A stretch of 64,000 nt of DNA from Pictodentalium vernedei (lineage: Eukaryota; Mollusca; Scaphopoda; Dentaliida; Dentaliidae). Below the pieces are notes generated by a model. The model worked only from the letters and a program-made list of their open reading frames with translations, was not told the origin of the DNA and ran no database searches. The stretch is from assembly GCA_031216915.1 (NCBI GenBank), contig CM062292.1:203257262-203321261 (forward strand), given 5' to 3'. Position numbers and translations under genes: made by a program. Below, piece after piece: positions 1 through 12,985 of the stretch (position 1 is its first letter; each line of letters begins with the position of its first letter).

Positions 1-277
1 GCCCCTGTTGGACTTAGAATTCTTCATCAAATATTTGGTTTCCGGATGATAACTTTAGTATTTGTTTTTCGATTGGCTTCAAACTTGTTAGTCTTTTTTC
101 TCAAATGACTGAAAAAATTTAGTCATTTCACAAAATCACTGATTTCAAAGTCTGACTGTAACATATATATATATGCCAGTATAAATTTCTCGCTCTCTAA
201 AAACATTGCAAATGTGTTAAAATGGTACAATTTGAACAGTTCACGGACGTATGATGCAATGCCCAGCGGTGCTCTTG
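1..277. other. Unassigned AT-rich flank
   Basis: Noncoding, AT-rich sequence with no ORF, repeat or motif that I recognise apart from a short AT run near 170. It ends where sequence matching the leader of the DIRS elements begins. Confidence 0.5.
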
Positions 278-1140
278 TTTCTGTAATATTATTACTAAAA
301 TTTCTTGGGAGTTATAGCTGGATAACAGAATGAATTCTGTTCTTTTCCCCATGTTTACGTCCTCACCCATGGGTGTTTAGGCATAGTGTTCTGCATCTAC
401 CATCTGATGTTCTGCAATTTCTTCCCTGTAAATCTCAGTTTAAATGATGCCAGACACATAAATATTAGAGAAATGGTGGATCTAAAGAGGAAATAGAAGG
501 AGGAGAGGAAAAATCAGTGGCAGGAAATAATCAGGGCTGTAGCTTAAAATTTTTTTATGAATTTTTTTATGAAATTATGTTATGTTCCCTAATTTCAAGG
601 CATGGGCCTGTTGTTGTCATTCTTGCTATAAGTTACATTGCTTGATCAGTGTTTCCTCTCTCCCTTTCCTTTAATCCCCCCTTGCTATTCTCCCATGCTT
701 TTGGCATATTTTCTGTAATATTATTACTAAAATTTCTTGGGAGTTTTAGCTTGGTAACAGAATGAATTCTGTTTTTTCCCCATGTTTACGTCCTCACCCA
801 TGGGTGTTTAGGCGTTGTGTTCTGCATCTACCATCTGATGTTCTGCAATTTCTTCCCTGGAAGTCTCTGTTTTGCATCAGATGGTGTATTATTGGTAACT
901 GATTTCGGGCCATGGTTATCAGTGCCTGGAGTCATGTTTCTGGTGTTTTTACACTTCTTGTTTATGTTGACAACAGTCTCTGTGGAGGGGGGGATTTCTT
1001 GTCTTTGTGTTAGTTTAATCATAACAAGATACATTATTATTATTCGTAAGTGTTGCATTAATTTTTTAAAATATTTTTAAAATTTTTGTCCACACTTAGG
1101 ATTGGGATCCATTGGGGCTCAACGTTACTTTTCAGAAACT
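278..1140 (+). repeat. Tandemly repeated leader of DIRS fossil A
   Basis: Positions 278-437 are repeated almost exactly at 709-868, giving a 431-bp tandem unit in the noncoding leader. The sequence between them (437-600) matches the leader of fossil D at about 22775-22930. The join at 437 falls in a short shared CTTCCCTG motif, so unequal recombination is a simple explanation. Confidence 0.75.
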
Positions 1141-1280
1141 TGGGCTTTTCTGAAAAAATATTTTTTCAAAAATTTTTTTTTGATTTCAATTATTTTTTCT
1201 ATGTTAATGGATCATGTTATTATGTATCTTTGTTTTCAGGGGTTGGTGCGAGTACTAGGACTTTTTGTATTCTTTTCACA

Positions 1281-4230
1281 ATGAAAGGATATTGTTCAAT
1301 TGTAATAAGAGGAAATCTTCCTCTGACTTTCATAATCATTGTATTAATTGTAGTCAGTGTACTCACACTAACTCCTGTTCAGTATGTGTCAATTGGGATG
1401 ACAAACATGGGAAGCGTGTGTCACGGTATGTTAGTGGGGAAATGGCCATGCCGGTCCTTTCTCCGCAGGGTCACTCTAGTTTATCAATCTCTATTTCAGA
1501 CGAACAAGAACAGGGTGATGTATCCGTGATGTCTTCCAAAAGTGTGCCTCCGTCGTCACAATTAAATGAAGAGCTAGCGGCAAAGTGCTCATGGAAATAC
1601 GTCAATTGCCTAAGAGGTCCCTAGTAGGATTGACGTCCGCTAGCTCGCCCAGTGTAGTGTCCATTCATCGAATGGTTCGGCAGCCGGGTTCGTCCGTTGC
1701 GGTCTAGAAAGGAGTTTGGGGTGATGCGAGCACTATAAATCAACTAAGTGCACACCCAGTGATGGCGGATCAGAGGAGAGAACGGAGGAAGCCTATTAGT
1801 CCAGTTCCTAGCTCGTCCAGGTCCATCCGGGCTGCGAGCGAGAGAGGCCCCTCTCTCGTACAACAACATCTGGGACCAGATGTTGTGGTACAAAACGTTT
1901 CGCATTCGGAGCATATGTCCGCTGCTCGGGACGCTCCGTTATATAGACAGTCCAGAGAGACTGTCAATAAGGCTTCCTCATCCTCACGGCAGCGCACTCG
2001 ACCGCACCTTGGCTACGTGACCTCGGATATCCAGCCAGCTTTGCCAATCAGAGAATCCATGGCGACCAGGTCACGCCATCCGGTAGCCAGGGGACGAGGC
2101 CTGTAGACTCTGGACGTTCGCATAAGAGAAGTATGCAGGAGTCAACGTACACGGAGCTTCCAGCGGCAAAGCATCGTAAGACCGCTATTCCACAGGCCTC
2201 AGTGACGGACGTGCTATCCCAAATAGCACAACTTATCGCAGCATCTCAGCAACGACAGAATCTCTGTCGGATCAAGTAATATCCAACGATGCTGGGTCGG
2301 TACGCTCTGCTGAAGCATCAGGTACGGACGTCCGAAAACTTCATAGGGTCCGACAGGATGGCGAAAGGGATTCGGAGGATTTCGAGCTTTCCCTTTCGGA
2401 ACAACATAAGCTGCCCTACATTTCATCCGGCATTATCTTCCAGAGGTTGTTTTGTCGGACCAGAATGCTGCGATGCCGGATAGGAGACTGATAGCGTCTT
2501 TGGACACAAGAATTTTTTGATCGTTCAGGGACCTCGTCCCTGAGTTTCCGACACAGTCCAATAATGTCACAGGAACTTTCAAATTATTGAACGACGCTAT
2601 ATATATGCTTGCTATTAAACAAGCAAGTCTGGTTTCTTGTTCGCAAAAGTTACCGTGATGTCTTCCAAAAGTGTGCCTCCGTCGTCATAGTTAAATGAAG
2701 AGCTAGCGGCAATAAGTGCTCATGGAAATACGTCAATCGCATAAGAGGTCCCTAGAAGGATCGACGGCGTTGACATCCACTAGCTCGCCCGGTGTAGCGT
2801 CCATTCATCGAATGGTTCCGTGGGCGGGTTCGTCCGTTGCGGTCCAGGAAGGAGATTTGGGTGATGCGAGCACTATAATAAGACAAAAGTGCACACCGAG
2901 TGACGACGGATCAGAGGAGAGATCGGAGGAAGCCTATTAGTCTGGTTCCCAGCTCGTCCAGGTCCATCCGGGCTGCGAGCGAGAGAGGTCCCTCTGTGGT
3001 ACAAACGTTTCGCATTCGGAGCATACGTCTGCCGCTCGGGACGCTCCGTTATATAGACAGTCCGAGAGACTGTCGATAAGGCTTCCTCATCCTCACGGCA
3101 GCGCACACGACCGCACCTTGGCTACGTGACCACGGATATCCAGCCAGCTTCGCCAATCAGGGATTCCACGGCGAACAGGTCACGCCATCCGGTAGCCAAG
3201 GGACACGAGGCCTGTAGACTCCGGACGCTCGCATAATAGAAGTATGCACCGGTCAATGTACACGGAGCTTCCAGCGGCAAAGCAACGTAAGACTGCTTCT
3301 CCACAGGCCTCATTGACGGACGTGCTATCCAAAATGGCACAACTTATCGCAGCATCCCAGCAAGCGACAGAATCTCTGTCGGATCAGGAATAATCCGACG
3401 ACGCTGGGTCGGTACGCTCCGCTGAAGCATCAGGTACGGACGACCGAGCACTTCATAGGGTCCGACAGGATGGCGAAAGGGATTCGGAGGATTTCGAGCT
3501 TTCCCTTTCGGAACAACAGAAGCTGCCATAGATTTCTTCCGGCATTATCTTCCAGAGGTTGTTCCGTCGGTCTAGAATGCTGCGATGCTGGATAAGAAAC
3601 TAATAGCATCATTGGACACAGAATTTTTTTTTTTTGTTGATTGGTTCAGGGACATTGTCCCTGAGTTGTCGACACAGTCCAATAATGTCACAAGAACATT
3701 CGGATTATTGAACGACGCTATATATAAGCTTGCTACCAAAACAGGCAAGTCTGGTTTCTTGTCCGCAAATGCTCTAAATCTGCCTTTCATCAATTCATGG
3801 AATAAATTTGAAACGGCAGGATAGGGCATACCGAGAGTTCCTCTGCGTCTAGACGACGAGGCTGAAGACTTGGTATTGTCTATATCGCCGTCTATGTCAA
3901 CTCCAACCACGACGTTGGAAATGACAATAATGTCTAACAGACTTAACTTAGACGCTTTATCATACGCAGACCACCTTACTAAGGCATTATCATTACGTCT
4001 TCAAGGGAAAGAATTCCAGGATATGATCCTCAATGAGATTTCTTTCAAGGGCAGTAGCTTTTCCACGTATAACTCTGCCCTTCAGTGGCAAACCTGGAGT
4101 TGGTTAGACGTGATGCAGCCCTAGCTACATCCACGCGCGTGGATAGTAAGGTGAAGAACTCTCTCAGAGTCGCTTCGGTCTCGGAGAAGCTTCTCTTCGA
4201 CGGCAACCTTTCAGCAATCTATGAATTGCT
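1281..4230 (+). pseudogene. gag-like region of DIRS fossil A
   Basis: The region opens with a Cys-rich stretch related to the start of the gag-like protein of fossil D (C-x2-C, then C-x2-C and C-x2-C). It continues with a Ser/Arg-rich segment and ends with a conserved helical segment (residues like LSYADHLTKALSLRL). Part of it is present in tandem copies. It is a fossil with many breaks. In DIRS elements this ORF is thought to supply the nucleocapsid-like function. Confidence 0.75.
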
Positions 4231-5230
4231 CGATATAGACGTTCTCTTGTCAATCAAGTGTAACAAGAGATTCAGACTTGGGCAAACATTCAGTGGTTGA
4301 CTCAGGGAGTTCCACTGCAGTTGCCGGATCCGAGTTATATGATTATGACGGATGCCAGTCAAACAGGTTGGGGTACAACATTGATCCCAACGGATTCGAA
4401 GTGCCACGGTCTTTGGGTTCCGCAGTTTCTAGGCAAGCACATAAACATCCAAGAAATGATGTCTATTTGGCTTGCACTACGTCATTGGATGAACATTTTT
4501 CAGAAAGCGCATGTCCAATCCTGTCCGACAATACGACAGTAGTTGCGTATATCCGGAACCAGGGAGGCACTCATTCTGTTCCGTTATTCAATTTAACGGA
4601 AAGAATCCTTCTGTTTGTTCTAGAACACCAAGTTCTACTTTCGGTCCGTCATATTCCAGGTCATCTGAATGTATTAGCAGACTCCCTTTCACGGAAGGGT
4701 CGCTTGTTGCCGTCAGAATGGACTCTCAACAAACAGGTATTCAATCAGATTTGCTACCAATGGGAGCGGCCAATGATAGACTTATTTGCGACACAACTCA
4801 ACAATCAATTGCAGACGTATGTGTCACCATGTCCGGATCCCCGAGCATATGCAGTAGACGCTCTATCTATCTCGTGGGACGGAATGATAGGATATGCGTA
4901 TCCTCCAGCGCCGTTGATTCAGCAAATATTGCTAAAGATAAACAATCACAATACAATTCTGTTGGTAGCATCTCTGTCTCCACAGAGACCGTGGATAAAT
5001 CTACCCAGGTGTCTGCTGTGGGACTTACCGCGAAAACTTCCTCCACGAGAGGATCTTCTTTCGCAGGGGAAATCGTGTCAACTTCATCACAACCCGCTAG
5101 GTCTCAACCTTCACGTATTCCGTTGTGCGGTCCTTCTTGCACGGCAAGCATTGTACAGGACGAGCAGTGGATGCGATTTCTAACTGTAGGAGGACCTCCT
5201 CTTCGCTATACTATGCGGCTAAAGTGGAAG
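4231..5230 (+). pseudogene. RT/RNase H-derived region of DIRS fossil A
   Basis: The RNase H core is recognisable by IMTDASQTGWG, the E of INIQEMMSIWLAL, LSDNTTVVAYI and the late VLADSLSR segment. It is followed by the conserved RPMIDLFATQLN and YAYPPAPLI segment found after RNase H in DIRS polyproteins. In intact family members this protein copies RNA to DNA and removes the RNA strand. This copy is broken. Confidence 0.8.
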
Positions 5231-6165
5231 GTCTTTCGTCGTCGGTGTAGGGATCATTATGTTGATATTTTTGATCCCTCCATACCAGACATTGCAAACT
5301 TTCTAGTATACTTGTTTGACGAGATCAAATGCAGCCTGTTACTATTAAAGGTTATAGGTCTATGTTATCTGATACCTATGCACACCATGATAGTTTACAA
5401 TTGGATCTAATGTCTCTTTATCTAAGTTAGTTAGAAACTTTTCGATAAATAGACCTAGAACCCTTAGATTAATTCCTAAATGGAATTTAGCTTGGGTTTT
5501 TCTTAAACTAAAAGAAAACCATTTGAGCCTCTTGAGACAGTAGATTTCAAATTTTGGTCTTATAAGACAGCATTTCTCTTAGCTTTCTCTTCTGCTTGAA
5601 GAGTCAGTGAGCTTCATTCACTATCACGGACGATTCTCACTATCATAGTGTCGGGAACACTATTACCTTTACTACTAATGTTGGATTTTTGGCTAAGAAT
5701 CAGGCTCCTAATAAATATCCGGAACCTATTGTTATTAAGGCCCTTCCGTCTTCAGACGGGCATAGGCCTTTACTCTGTCCGGTTAAGAGCTTTATGTATT
5801 TATAAATATGATCTCAGTTTATCAGAAAGGGACGTAAACGCTTCTTCTGTCTCTGATGCCTGATAGAAAGGACATTACGGTCCATTCTATTGCTAGATGG
5901 ATTCAATTAACTATCTGTACTGCTTATGATAATCTATCTTCAACTCAGCAGTCTGTGCTTAAGATTTCGGCTCATGAAGTAACAGCTCTTTCTACATCTT
6001 GGGCTTATGTAAATAGTGTTGCTATTACAGATTTAATGTAGGCTGCATATTGGTCTCAGCCATCCACATTCACGAATTTTTATCTCAGAAATATTGAGTC
6101 CATTTCTGGAGACCTGCATTGTTTAGGTCCATTTTCTGCTGCTCAGTATGTCGTTCACTAAACAG
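5231..6165 (+). pseudogene. Tyrosine recombinase region of DIRS fossil A
   Basis: This is homologous to the tyrosine recombinase regions of the other three fossils, including the segments around SELHSLS, SIARWIQL and the STSWAYVNSVAITDLM tail. The recombinase normally integrates a circular DNA intermediate without a target duplication. The region is degenerate. Confidence 0.8.
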
Positions 6166-6252
6166 TTGCAACTATAGTTATGTAGGTTTTCTGTTCTGGC
6201 AGTGACTCCGTCCTGTTGCCCTCTTCGCTCTGGGCTATTTGACCCAGGGCAA

Positions 6253-6274
6253 GGGGAAGGGGGGGGGGGGAGGG
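6253..6274 (+). repeat. G-rich tract downstream of recombinase region (A)
   Basis: A run of 12 G flanked by further GGG and GGGG groups lies about 100 bp after the recombinase region. The same tract lies at the same place in all four DIRS fossils. It could form a G-quadruplex, but this is inferred from base composition only. Confidence 0.7.
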
Positions 6275-6752
6275 TGTTCCCTTGGGTCACCTGTTTTATA
6301 GTGAAAACAAGGGGATACCTCCTCCGGAGTCAGTAATTCTGAGTTGTTACCGGGATGGTTTTAAAGTGAAAAGTTAATGTTTAAAAAATTCATTCATGTC
6401 AAATTTTTAAAGTGTAGCATTTGTATTTGTCACGTGTCAAACGGGCATTAATATACAATCCTCGGACACTTTTAAAAGAGTATAAAGAGTCTCAATTCTC
6501 TGGACTAACTTTATTTATTGGCTTACTTTAAAAATAAGTAGTATAAGGATTATACTGGATGTTAATAGAGAACATGAATGTTATGATGCTCAATTATGGA
6601 GGGTGTTGTGTCTTTCTAATTTATCATAAATAAGAAAGATACATGTAAAGCCTAATCCTCCTTTTCTCCTCGAGGGGATGACTCTATTTTATATAGTTGA
6701 GCTTATTGGATTTTCCTCTATGTCCTAGGCCCTCCAGCCTTTTTACTATTTA

Positions 6753-7142
6753 GCTATGTCTGGGTCATTGGTACAGTATAAAAATGTTAAAAAATTTATA
6801 GTAATTTATATATTTTTTATACTTACCAATGACCCAGACGGGGATGGCCCTCCCAGGATTTGGGAACTCATACCTCCCCGCTGAGTACATAGTGCTGATC
6901 AGGCACTGATTGTAAGAATGATAAATGGCGCCAATTTCGGGACCTCCTTGACATTGCGCATGCGCAGTAGAGGCGAAGTATGGAGGGCCATTCAGGACAT
7001 GGTTTCTTTGGTTTTAGATGCAAATTTTGGGGATTGGGGGGCAAAACTTGTGTTTGGCCCTAGATTTTTAAGAGTTAGCACCAGCTATGTCTGGGTCATT
7101 GGTAAGTATAAAAAATATATAAATTACTATATATTTTTTAAC
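6753..7142 (+). repeat. Internal complementary region and right ITR of DIRS fossil A
   Basis: The segment 6753-6840 reads TCTGGGTCATTGGTA, an AT-rich stretch, then TACCAATGACCCAGA, so it is itself an inverted pair. It holds complements of both outer ends of the element, as expected of a DIRS internal complementary region. The right inverted terminal repeat follows to 7142 and includes GGCGCC, the palindrome TGCGCATGCGCA at 6955-6966 and the terminal TTTTTTAAC. Confidence 0.8.
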
Positions 7143-7859
7143 TTTTTACAAAATTATTTCATGTTCCCTAATTTCGGGGCATGGTCCTGATGTTGTCATT
7201 CTGACTATGAATTTACCATTGTTTGTTCAGTGTTTCCTCTCTCCCTTTCCTTTATTCCTCCCTTGCTATTCTCCCATGCTTTTGGCATAATTTTTGTAAT
7301 TTTTTTTTACTAAAATTTCTTGGGAGTTTTGGCTTGGTAACAGAATAATTATTCTGTTTTTCCCCATGCTTACGTCCTCACCCTTGGGTGGTTAGGCGTT
7401 TTGGTCTGCATCTACCATCCGTTGTACTGCAATTTCTTCTCTGGAAGTCTCTGTTTTACATCGGATAGTGTTTAAATTGGTAACTGATTTTGGGCCATGT
7501 TTACAGTGCCTGGAGTCATGTTTCCGGTTTTTGTGCACTTTTGTTCACGTTGACAATAGTTACTTCTGATAGTGATTACTTGTCTTCTGTTTAGTTCTGC
7601 TCATAGCCAGATACATTAATATTGTCCATAAGTGTTACATTAATTTTTAAAAATGTTTTAAAATTTTTATCCACACTTAGGCTTTTTTGGAATCCATTTG
7701 GGCTCATTGTTCCCATTGGGAACTTGGGCTCTTCTGAAAATTATTCCAAAAAATTTTTTTTTTTAAATTATTTTTTCAAAATGTTATAATGGATTTTTTT
7801 ATATTATGTATCTTTGTTTCAAGGGTTAGTGCGAGTACTATGACTGTTTATATTTTTTC

Positions 7860-10530
7860 ATGATGAAAGAATATTATTTAAATTGTAGTGCGAGGAAGTC
7901 TTCCTCTGATTCTCATGTTCATTGTGTTTCTTGTAGTCAATGTACTCGCACTAATTCTTGCTCAGGGTGTGCCAATTGGAATGACAAACGTTGGAGACGT
8001 GTGTCACGGTATATTGTTAGCGGTGAGGGGTCCATGCCGGTCCTCTCTCTGCAGGGTCACTCTAGTTTATCAGTCTCTTTTTCAGAGGAACAAGAACAGG
8101 GTGATGTTTCCATGATGTCTTCAACAAGTGTGCCTCCGTCGTTGCAGTCTAACGAAGAGCTAGCGGCAAAAGTGCTAATGGAAATACAACAATTGCCTAA
8201 GAGGTCCCTAGTAGGATCGACAGCGTTGTTGTCCGCTAGCTCGCCCGGTGTAGCGACCATTCATCGAATGGCTCGGCAGCCAGGTTCATCCGTTGCGGTC
8301 CAGGGAAGCAGTTTGGGTGATGTGAGCACTACAAACATTGAACGTGCACACCCAGCGATGATGGATCCAAGGATAGTACGGAGGAAGTCTGTCAGTTCGA
8401 TAGCTAACTCTTCCAGGTCCACCCGGACTGCGAGCGAGAGAGGCCCCTCTCTCTTACAGCAACATCTGGGACCAGATGTTGTACGTGACACTAGTCAGTC
8501 GGAGCATACGTCCACTCCATCTGCTCGGGACGCTGCATTGCATAGACAGTCCGCAGCGACTAGTCTATCGGCTTCCTCATCCTCACGGCAGCACACACGA
8601 CCACATCTTGGCTACGTGACCACTGATATCCAGCCAGCTTCGCCGACCAGGGATTCCATGTTGACCAGGTCATGCCATCCTGTAGCCAGGGATAAGAGGC
8701 CTTTACAATCTGGACATTCGCATAAAAGTGTGCAGGATTCAATGTCCCAGGAGCTTCCAGCGGCTAAATCATGTAAGACTGCTGCTCCACAGGCCTCCGT
8801 AATGGACTTGCTATCGCAGATAGCTCATCTTATCGCAGCATCCATCAGAACCTTTTCCGATCAGGAATTGTCTGAGGAAGCTGGGTCGGTTCGTTCCGCT
8901 GCAGAGTCAGCAAGGGATGACCGAAATTATCAAGTGGTCCAGCCGGATGGCGAAAGGGATTCAGAGGAATTGGAATTTTCCCTTTCGGAGCAACATAAGG
9001 TAGCCATAGATTTCATCTGGCAATACCTTCCTGATGTTGTTCCTCCAGACCAAAATGCTTCTTTGCCGGATAAGAGACTGATAGCGTCACTGGACACAGA
9101 CTTTTTCGGCCGGATTAGGGACACCGTCCCTGAGTTTCCGACCCAGTCCAGAAATGTCTCACAGACATTTGAACTTTTGAATGACGCTTTATTCAAACTT
9201 GCCTCCAAGACAGGCAAGTCCGGTTTCTTATCGGCCAATGCTCTACAGCTGCCTTTCATCAATTCAAGGAATAAATTTGAAACGGCAGGACAGGGCATTC
9301 CGAGAGTTCCTCTGCATCTGGACGACCAGGCTGAAGACCTAGAATTGTCTTTGCCATTGTCTATGTCTATTCCAGCCACTACGTTAGAAACGACAATCTC
9401 GTCTAACAGGATCAGCTTAGACGCATTATCGTACGCAGATCACAGGATGTTGGCTATGTGACCGCCGATATCCAGCCTGCTTCGCCAACCAGGGAGTCCA
9501 CGTCGACCAGCTCACACAATCCGCTAGCCAAGGACACGAGGCCTTTCCAGTTGGGACGTTCGCATATCAGAAGTATGCAGGAATTAACGTCCCTGGAGCT
9601 TCCAGCAGCTAAATTACGTAAGACCGCGGCTCCACAAGCCTCCGTGATGGACTTGCTATCACAGATAGCTCAATTCATCGCAGCATCCCAGCAGCTATCA
9701 GAAACTTTTTCAGTGAAGAACTATCTGAGCAAGCTGGGTCGGTTTGCTCCCCTGCAGAGTCAGTAAGGGACATCCGAGATTATTATGTGGACCAGGCGGA
9801 TGGTAAAAACGTATCAGCAGAGCTGAAATTTTCCCTTTTCGAACAACTTAAGGTGGCCGTAGATTTCATCCAGCATCACCTTTTAGAAGTTGTTTCTCTG
9901 GACAAAAATGCTGCGTTACCTGAAAAGAAACTGAAAGCGTCACTGGACACAGACTTTTCGAACGGATTGGGGACACTGTCCCTGAGTTTCCGACCCAGTC
10001 CAGAAATGTCACGGACATTTGAACTTTGAATGACGCTATATTCAAGCTACCATCTAAGACTGGCAAATCTGGTTTCTTATCGCCTAGTACTATACAGCTG
10101 CCTTTCATCAATGCTAGACATAAATTTGAAACGGCAGGACATGGCATGCCGAGAGTTCCTCTGCGTTTGGACAACTAGGCTGAAGACCTGGAATTGTCAT
10201 TGGCGGCATCCATGTCTATTTACTCCAGATACTGGAGACGACAATCTTGTCTAATAGAATTATTTTAGACGCATTATCTCACACAGATCACCTTACCAGT
10301 GCGTTATCACTATGTCTCAAAGGGAAAGAATTCCAGGATGTTTAAACTTCCTTAAGAGTTCTTTCGAGGGCTATAGCATATTCTACGTATAACTCTGCCC
10401 TTTCAGTGGCAATATGGAGTTAGTCAGACGTGGTGCTGCCCTGGCTGCATCCACAAGAGTGGATAGTAAGGTGAAAAAACTCTCTTCCAGTCGCTCCGGT
10501 CTCAGGAGAGCTTCTCTTCAACGTTAAGCT
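7860..10530 (+). pseudogene. gag-like region of DIRS fossil B
   Basis: It starts with a Cys-rich segment (CSARKSSSDSHVHCVSCSQC and the following CSGC). A low-complexity Ser/Pro/Arg-rich middle and a conserved C-terminal segment (LSYADH) follow. The longest open stretch is 533 residues from 7860. The downstream half of the sequence is present a second time in tandem. Fossil status, broken. Confidence 0.8.
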
Positions 10531-10689
10531 TTCTACAATCTATTAACAGATTACTAAGAAAGTTTCGGATTCTCTGCTTTTAATTCCGCTTTGAAAAAGT
10601 CGGACTAAGGCAGGTACTTCGGGGGCGAATTCGTCCAAAGGAAGTTCCTATAGAGGATCTAAGAAAGCCTCCACATCTTACTCTGGAGA

Positions 10690-11760
10690 CCATCAGAGTA
10701 GCGACTCACATAGGGGTCATATTGCTGGCCGAGATATCCGGTCAGACGCCCCTAGGTCGACTGGCCGAGGTGCGGGTCGTGGAGGACGTGGTTTCTCCTT
10801 TCGCAATCCTCGCAGGGCCAGGAGGTGATGGTCTAAACATCTATTGCACTCCAGTGGGTGGAAGGCTGTCGAGATTCTTAATTGATTGGTTGTCAATTAC
10901 GAATGACCCATGGGTGCAAGGGGTTATTTCTGAAGGTCCAAACTGTCCTTCAAGGAAAAAACCTCCATTAACTCGAAGTCCACACTGGTCTCAGCTTCCA
11001 TTAAACGTTCAGAAGAGAGATTCGCTTCTATCAGAAGTTCAATCTCTTCTGGACAAGAACGCTATAGACGTTGTAGAAAACCAGGAATCTCCAGTTTTCT
11101 GCAGTCACCTGTTCCTGGTTCCAAGATCAGATGGCTCGTTTCGTCCAGTTAAAGATCTGAGCTGGATAAACAAGCTGATCGTGGCTCTAAAATTTTATAT
11201 GGAGACCATCCAATTGGTCAGAGCGAGCACTCGAGTGAACGATTATGCTGTGAGCATAGATCTCTAGGATGCGTACTTTTACGTCAGGGTACATCCGGCG
11301 TTTAGAAAGTACCTTCGCTTCGCTGTTCCAGCAGTTGTTTTCAGTTTCGAGCAATGATGCTCTGGTCTGAACCTAGCACCCTGGGCCTTCACTCGAATAA
11401 TGACTCATTTCTGAGCTCATCCGTCTGTGCTAATGTCGGCCTACTTAGACGACATTCTTCAGGGTTACGGCAGCAAGCTAATGCTTCAGAACAATGTTCA
11501 GGGTCTGCTTCAATTGCTCTGACATCTCGGTTTCATAGTAAACGAAAAGAAGTCGGATCTAATGCCGTCCAAATCATTCACCCATGTGGGAATGAGCTTA
11601 GAGACGCACAACAATCTTGTTCGTCTGCCGTTAACCAGAGTGATATTAGTCAGTTGTTACGCTCGCTTTTGTCTTCACTCGGATGTAGTAACAGCGAGAG
11701 AATTCATGAGACTGACAGGTTTGTGCGGAGCTGCTGCGGATCTTTTCCACGGGAGGATCT
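10690..11760 (+). pseudogene. Reverse transcriptase region of DIRS fossil B
   Basis: It contains the DIRS-type start of the RT region (GGRLSRFLIDWLSITNDPWV), then LLDKNAIDVVENQ, FLVPRSDGSFRPVKDLSWIN and the DYAVSIDL segment that carries the first catalytic Asp. These motifs are characteristic of DIRS1-like reverse transcriptases. The copy is broken. Confidence 0.85.
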
Positions 11761-11889
11761 TCTTTCGCGGGGGAAATCGCACACACTGCATTACAACCCG
11801 CAAGGTCTCAACCTTCACGTATTTCCAATGTGCGGTCCTTCTTGCATGGCAAGCATTTTACAGGACGAGCAGTGGACGTAATTTCTAAC

Positions 11890-12860
11890 TGTAGGAGGAC
11901 CTCCTCTTAGCTAAATTATGCTGCTAATTGGAAGGTTTTCTATAGGTGGTGTAGGGATCATTCTATTGATATTTATGATACCTCCATTCCAGATATTGCT
12001 AATTTTCTGGTCTACTTGTCTGACGAGATCAAACTGCCGCCAATATCCCTTAAGGGTTATAGGTCTATGCTCTCTGATACCTATGCACATCATGATAGTT
12101 TACAGACTGGATCTTATGTCTCTTTATCTAAGTTAGTGAAAAACTTTTCGATAAATAGACCTAGAATCCTTAGATTAATTCCTAAGTGGAATTTAGCTTG
12201 GGTTCTTCTTAAGCTAAAAGAAGTGCCATTTGAGCCTCTTGACATGTTGGACTTCAAATTCTTATCTTATAAGACAGCTTTTCTCTTAGCCTTCTCTCTG
12301 GCTAGAAGAGTTAGTGAGCTTCATGCACTCTCTGTTGATGATTCTCACTATCGTAGTGTAGGAAATACTATTACCTTGACTACTAATGTTGGATTTTTGG
12401 CTAAGAATCAGGCTCCTAATAAGTATCCGGAACCTATTATTATTAAGGCTCTTCCGTCTTCAGACGGGCATAGGCCTTTACTCTGTCCTGTTAGAGCTGT
12501 ACGTATCTACAAACGTAGATCTGAGTTTATCAGAAAGGGACGTAAATGTTTTTTTCTGTCTCTGCTGCTTAATAGAAGGGACATTACGGTCCATTCTATT
12601 GCAAGGTGGATTCAATTAATTATCCGTACTGCTTATGATAAATTATCTTCAACTCAGCAGTCTGTGTTTAAGATTTCAGTGCATGAAGTAAGAGTGCTGT
12701 CTACATCTTGGGCTTATGCTAATAGTGTTGCTATTACCGATTTGATGAAGGCTGCATATTGGTCTCAGCCTTCCACATTCACAAATTTTTTATCTTAAAA
12801 ATATTGAGTCCATTTCTGGTGACCTGCATTGTTTAGGTCCGTTATCTGTTTGCTCAGAAT
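11890..12860 (+). pseudogene. Tyrosine recombinase region of DIRS fossil B
   Basis: An open stretch of 260 residues (12016-12798) has the tyrosine-recombinase layout: an N-terminal SAM-like helical part (ISLKGYRSMLSDTYAHHD), the first catalytic Arg in ARRVSELHALS, and the H-x-x-R box as HEVRVLSTSWAY near the end. It ends close to the G-rich tract. It is treated as a fossil because the rest of the element is broken. Confidence 0.85.
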
Positions 12861-12962
12861 GTCGTCCACTAAACAGTTGCAACTATAGTTATGCAGGCTT
12901 TCTGTTTCGGCAGTGACTCTGTCCTGCTGTCTTCTTCGCTCTGGGGTATTTGACCCAGAGCA

Positions 12963-12985
12963 GGGGGGGGGGGGGGGGGGGAGGG
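12963..12985 (+). repeat. G-rich tract downstream of recombinase region (B)
   Basis: Nineteen consecutive G, then AGGGG, occupy the position equivalent to the tracts in the other three fossils. Confidence 0.75.

Larger units (their letters stand above)
278..7142 (+). mobile_element. DIRS-type retrotransposon fossil A
   Basis: This is a degenerate member of the DIRS order, which uses a reverse transcriptase and a tyrosine recombinase instead of an integrase. Parts in order are a noncoding leader, a gag-like region with a Cys-rich start, an RT/RNase H-derived region, a tyrosine recombinase region, a G-rich tract, an internal complementary region (about 6753-6840) and the right inverted terminal repeat (about 6880-7142). 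It is the same subfamily as fossil D, to which it looks very similar by eye. It is broken, with well over ten breaks, and part of the gag-derived sequence is present in tandem. The right end is followed directly by fossil B. The left boundary is uncertain because the expected left terminal repeat is not seen before 278. It looks younger than fossils B and E because it retains the CpG-rich palindrome in its terminal repeat. Confidence 0.85.
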
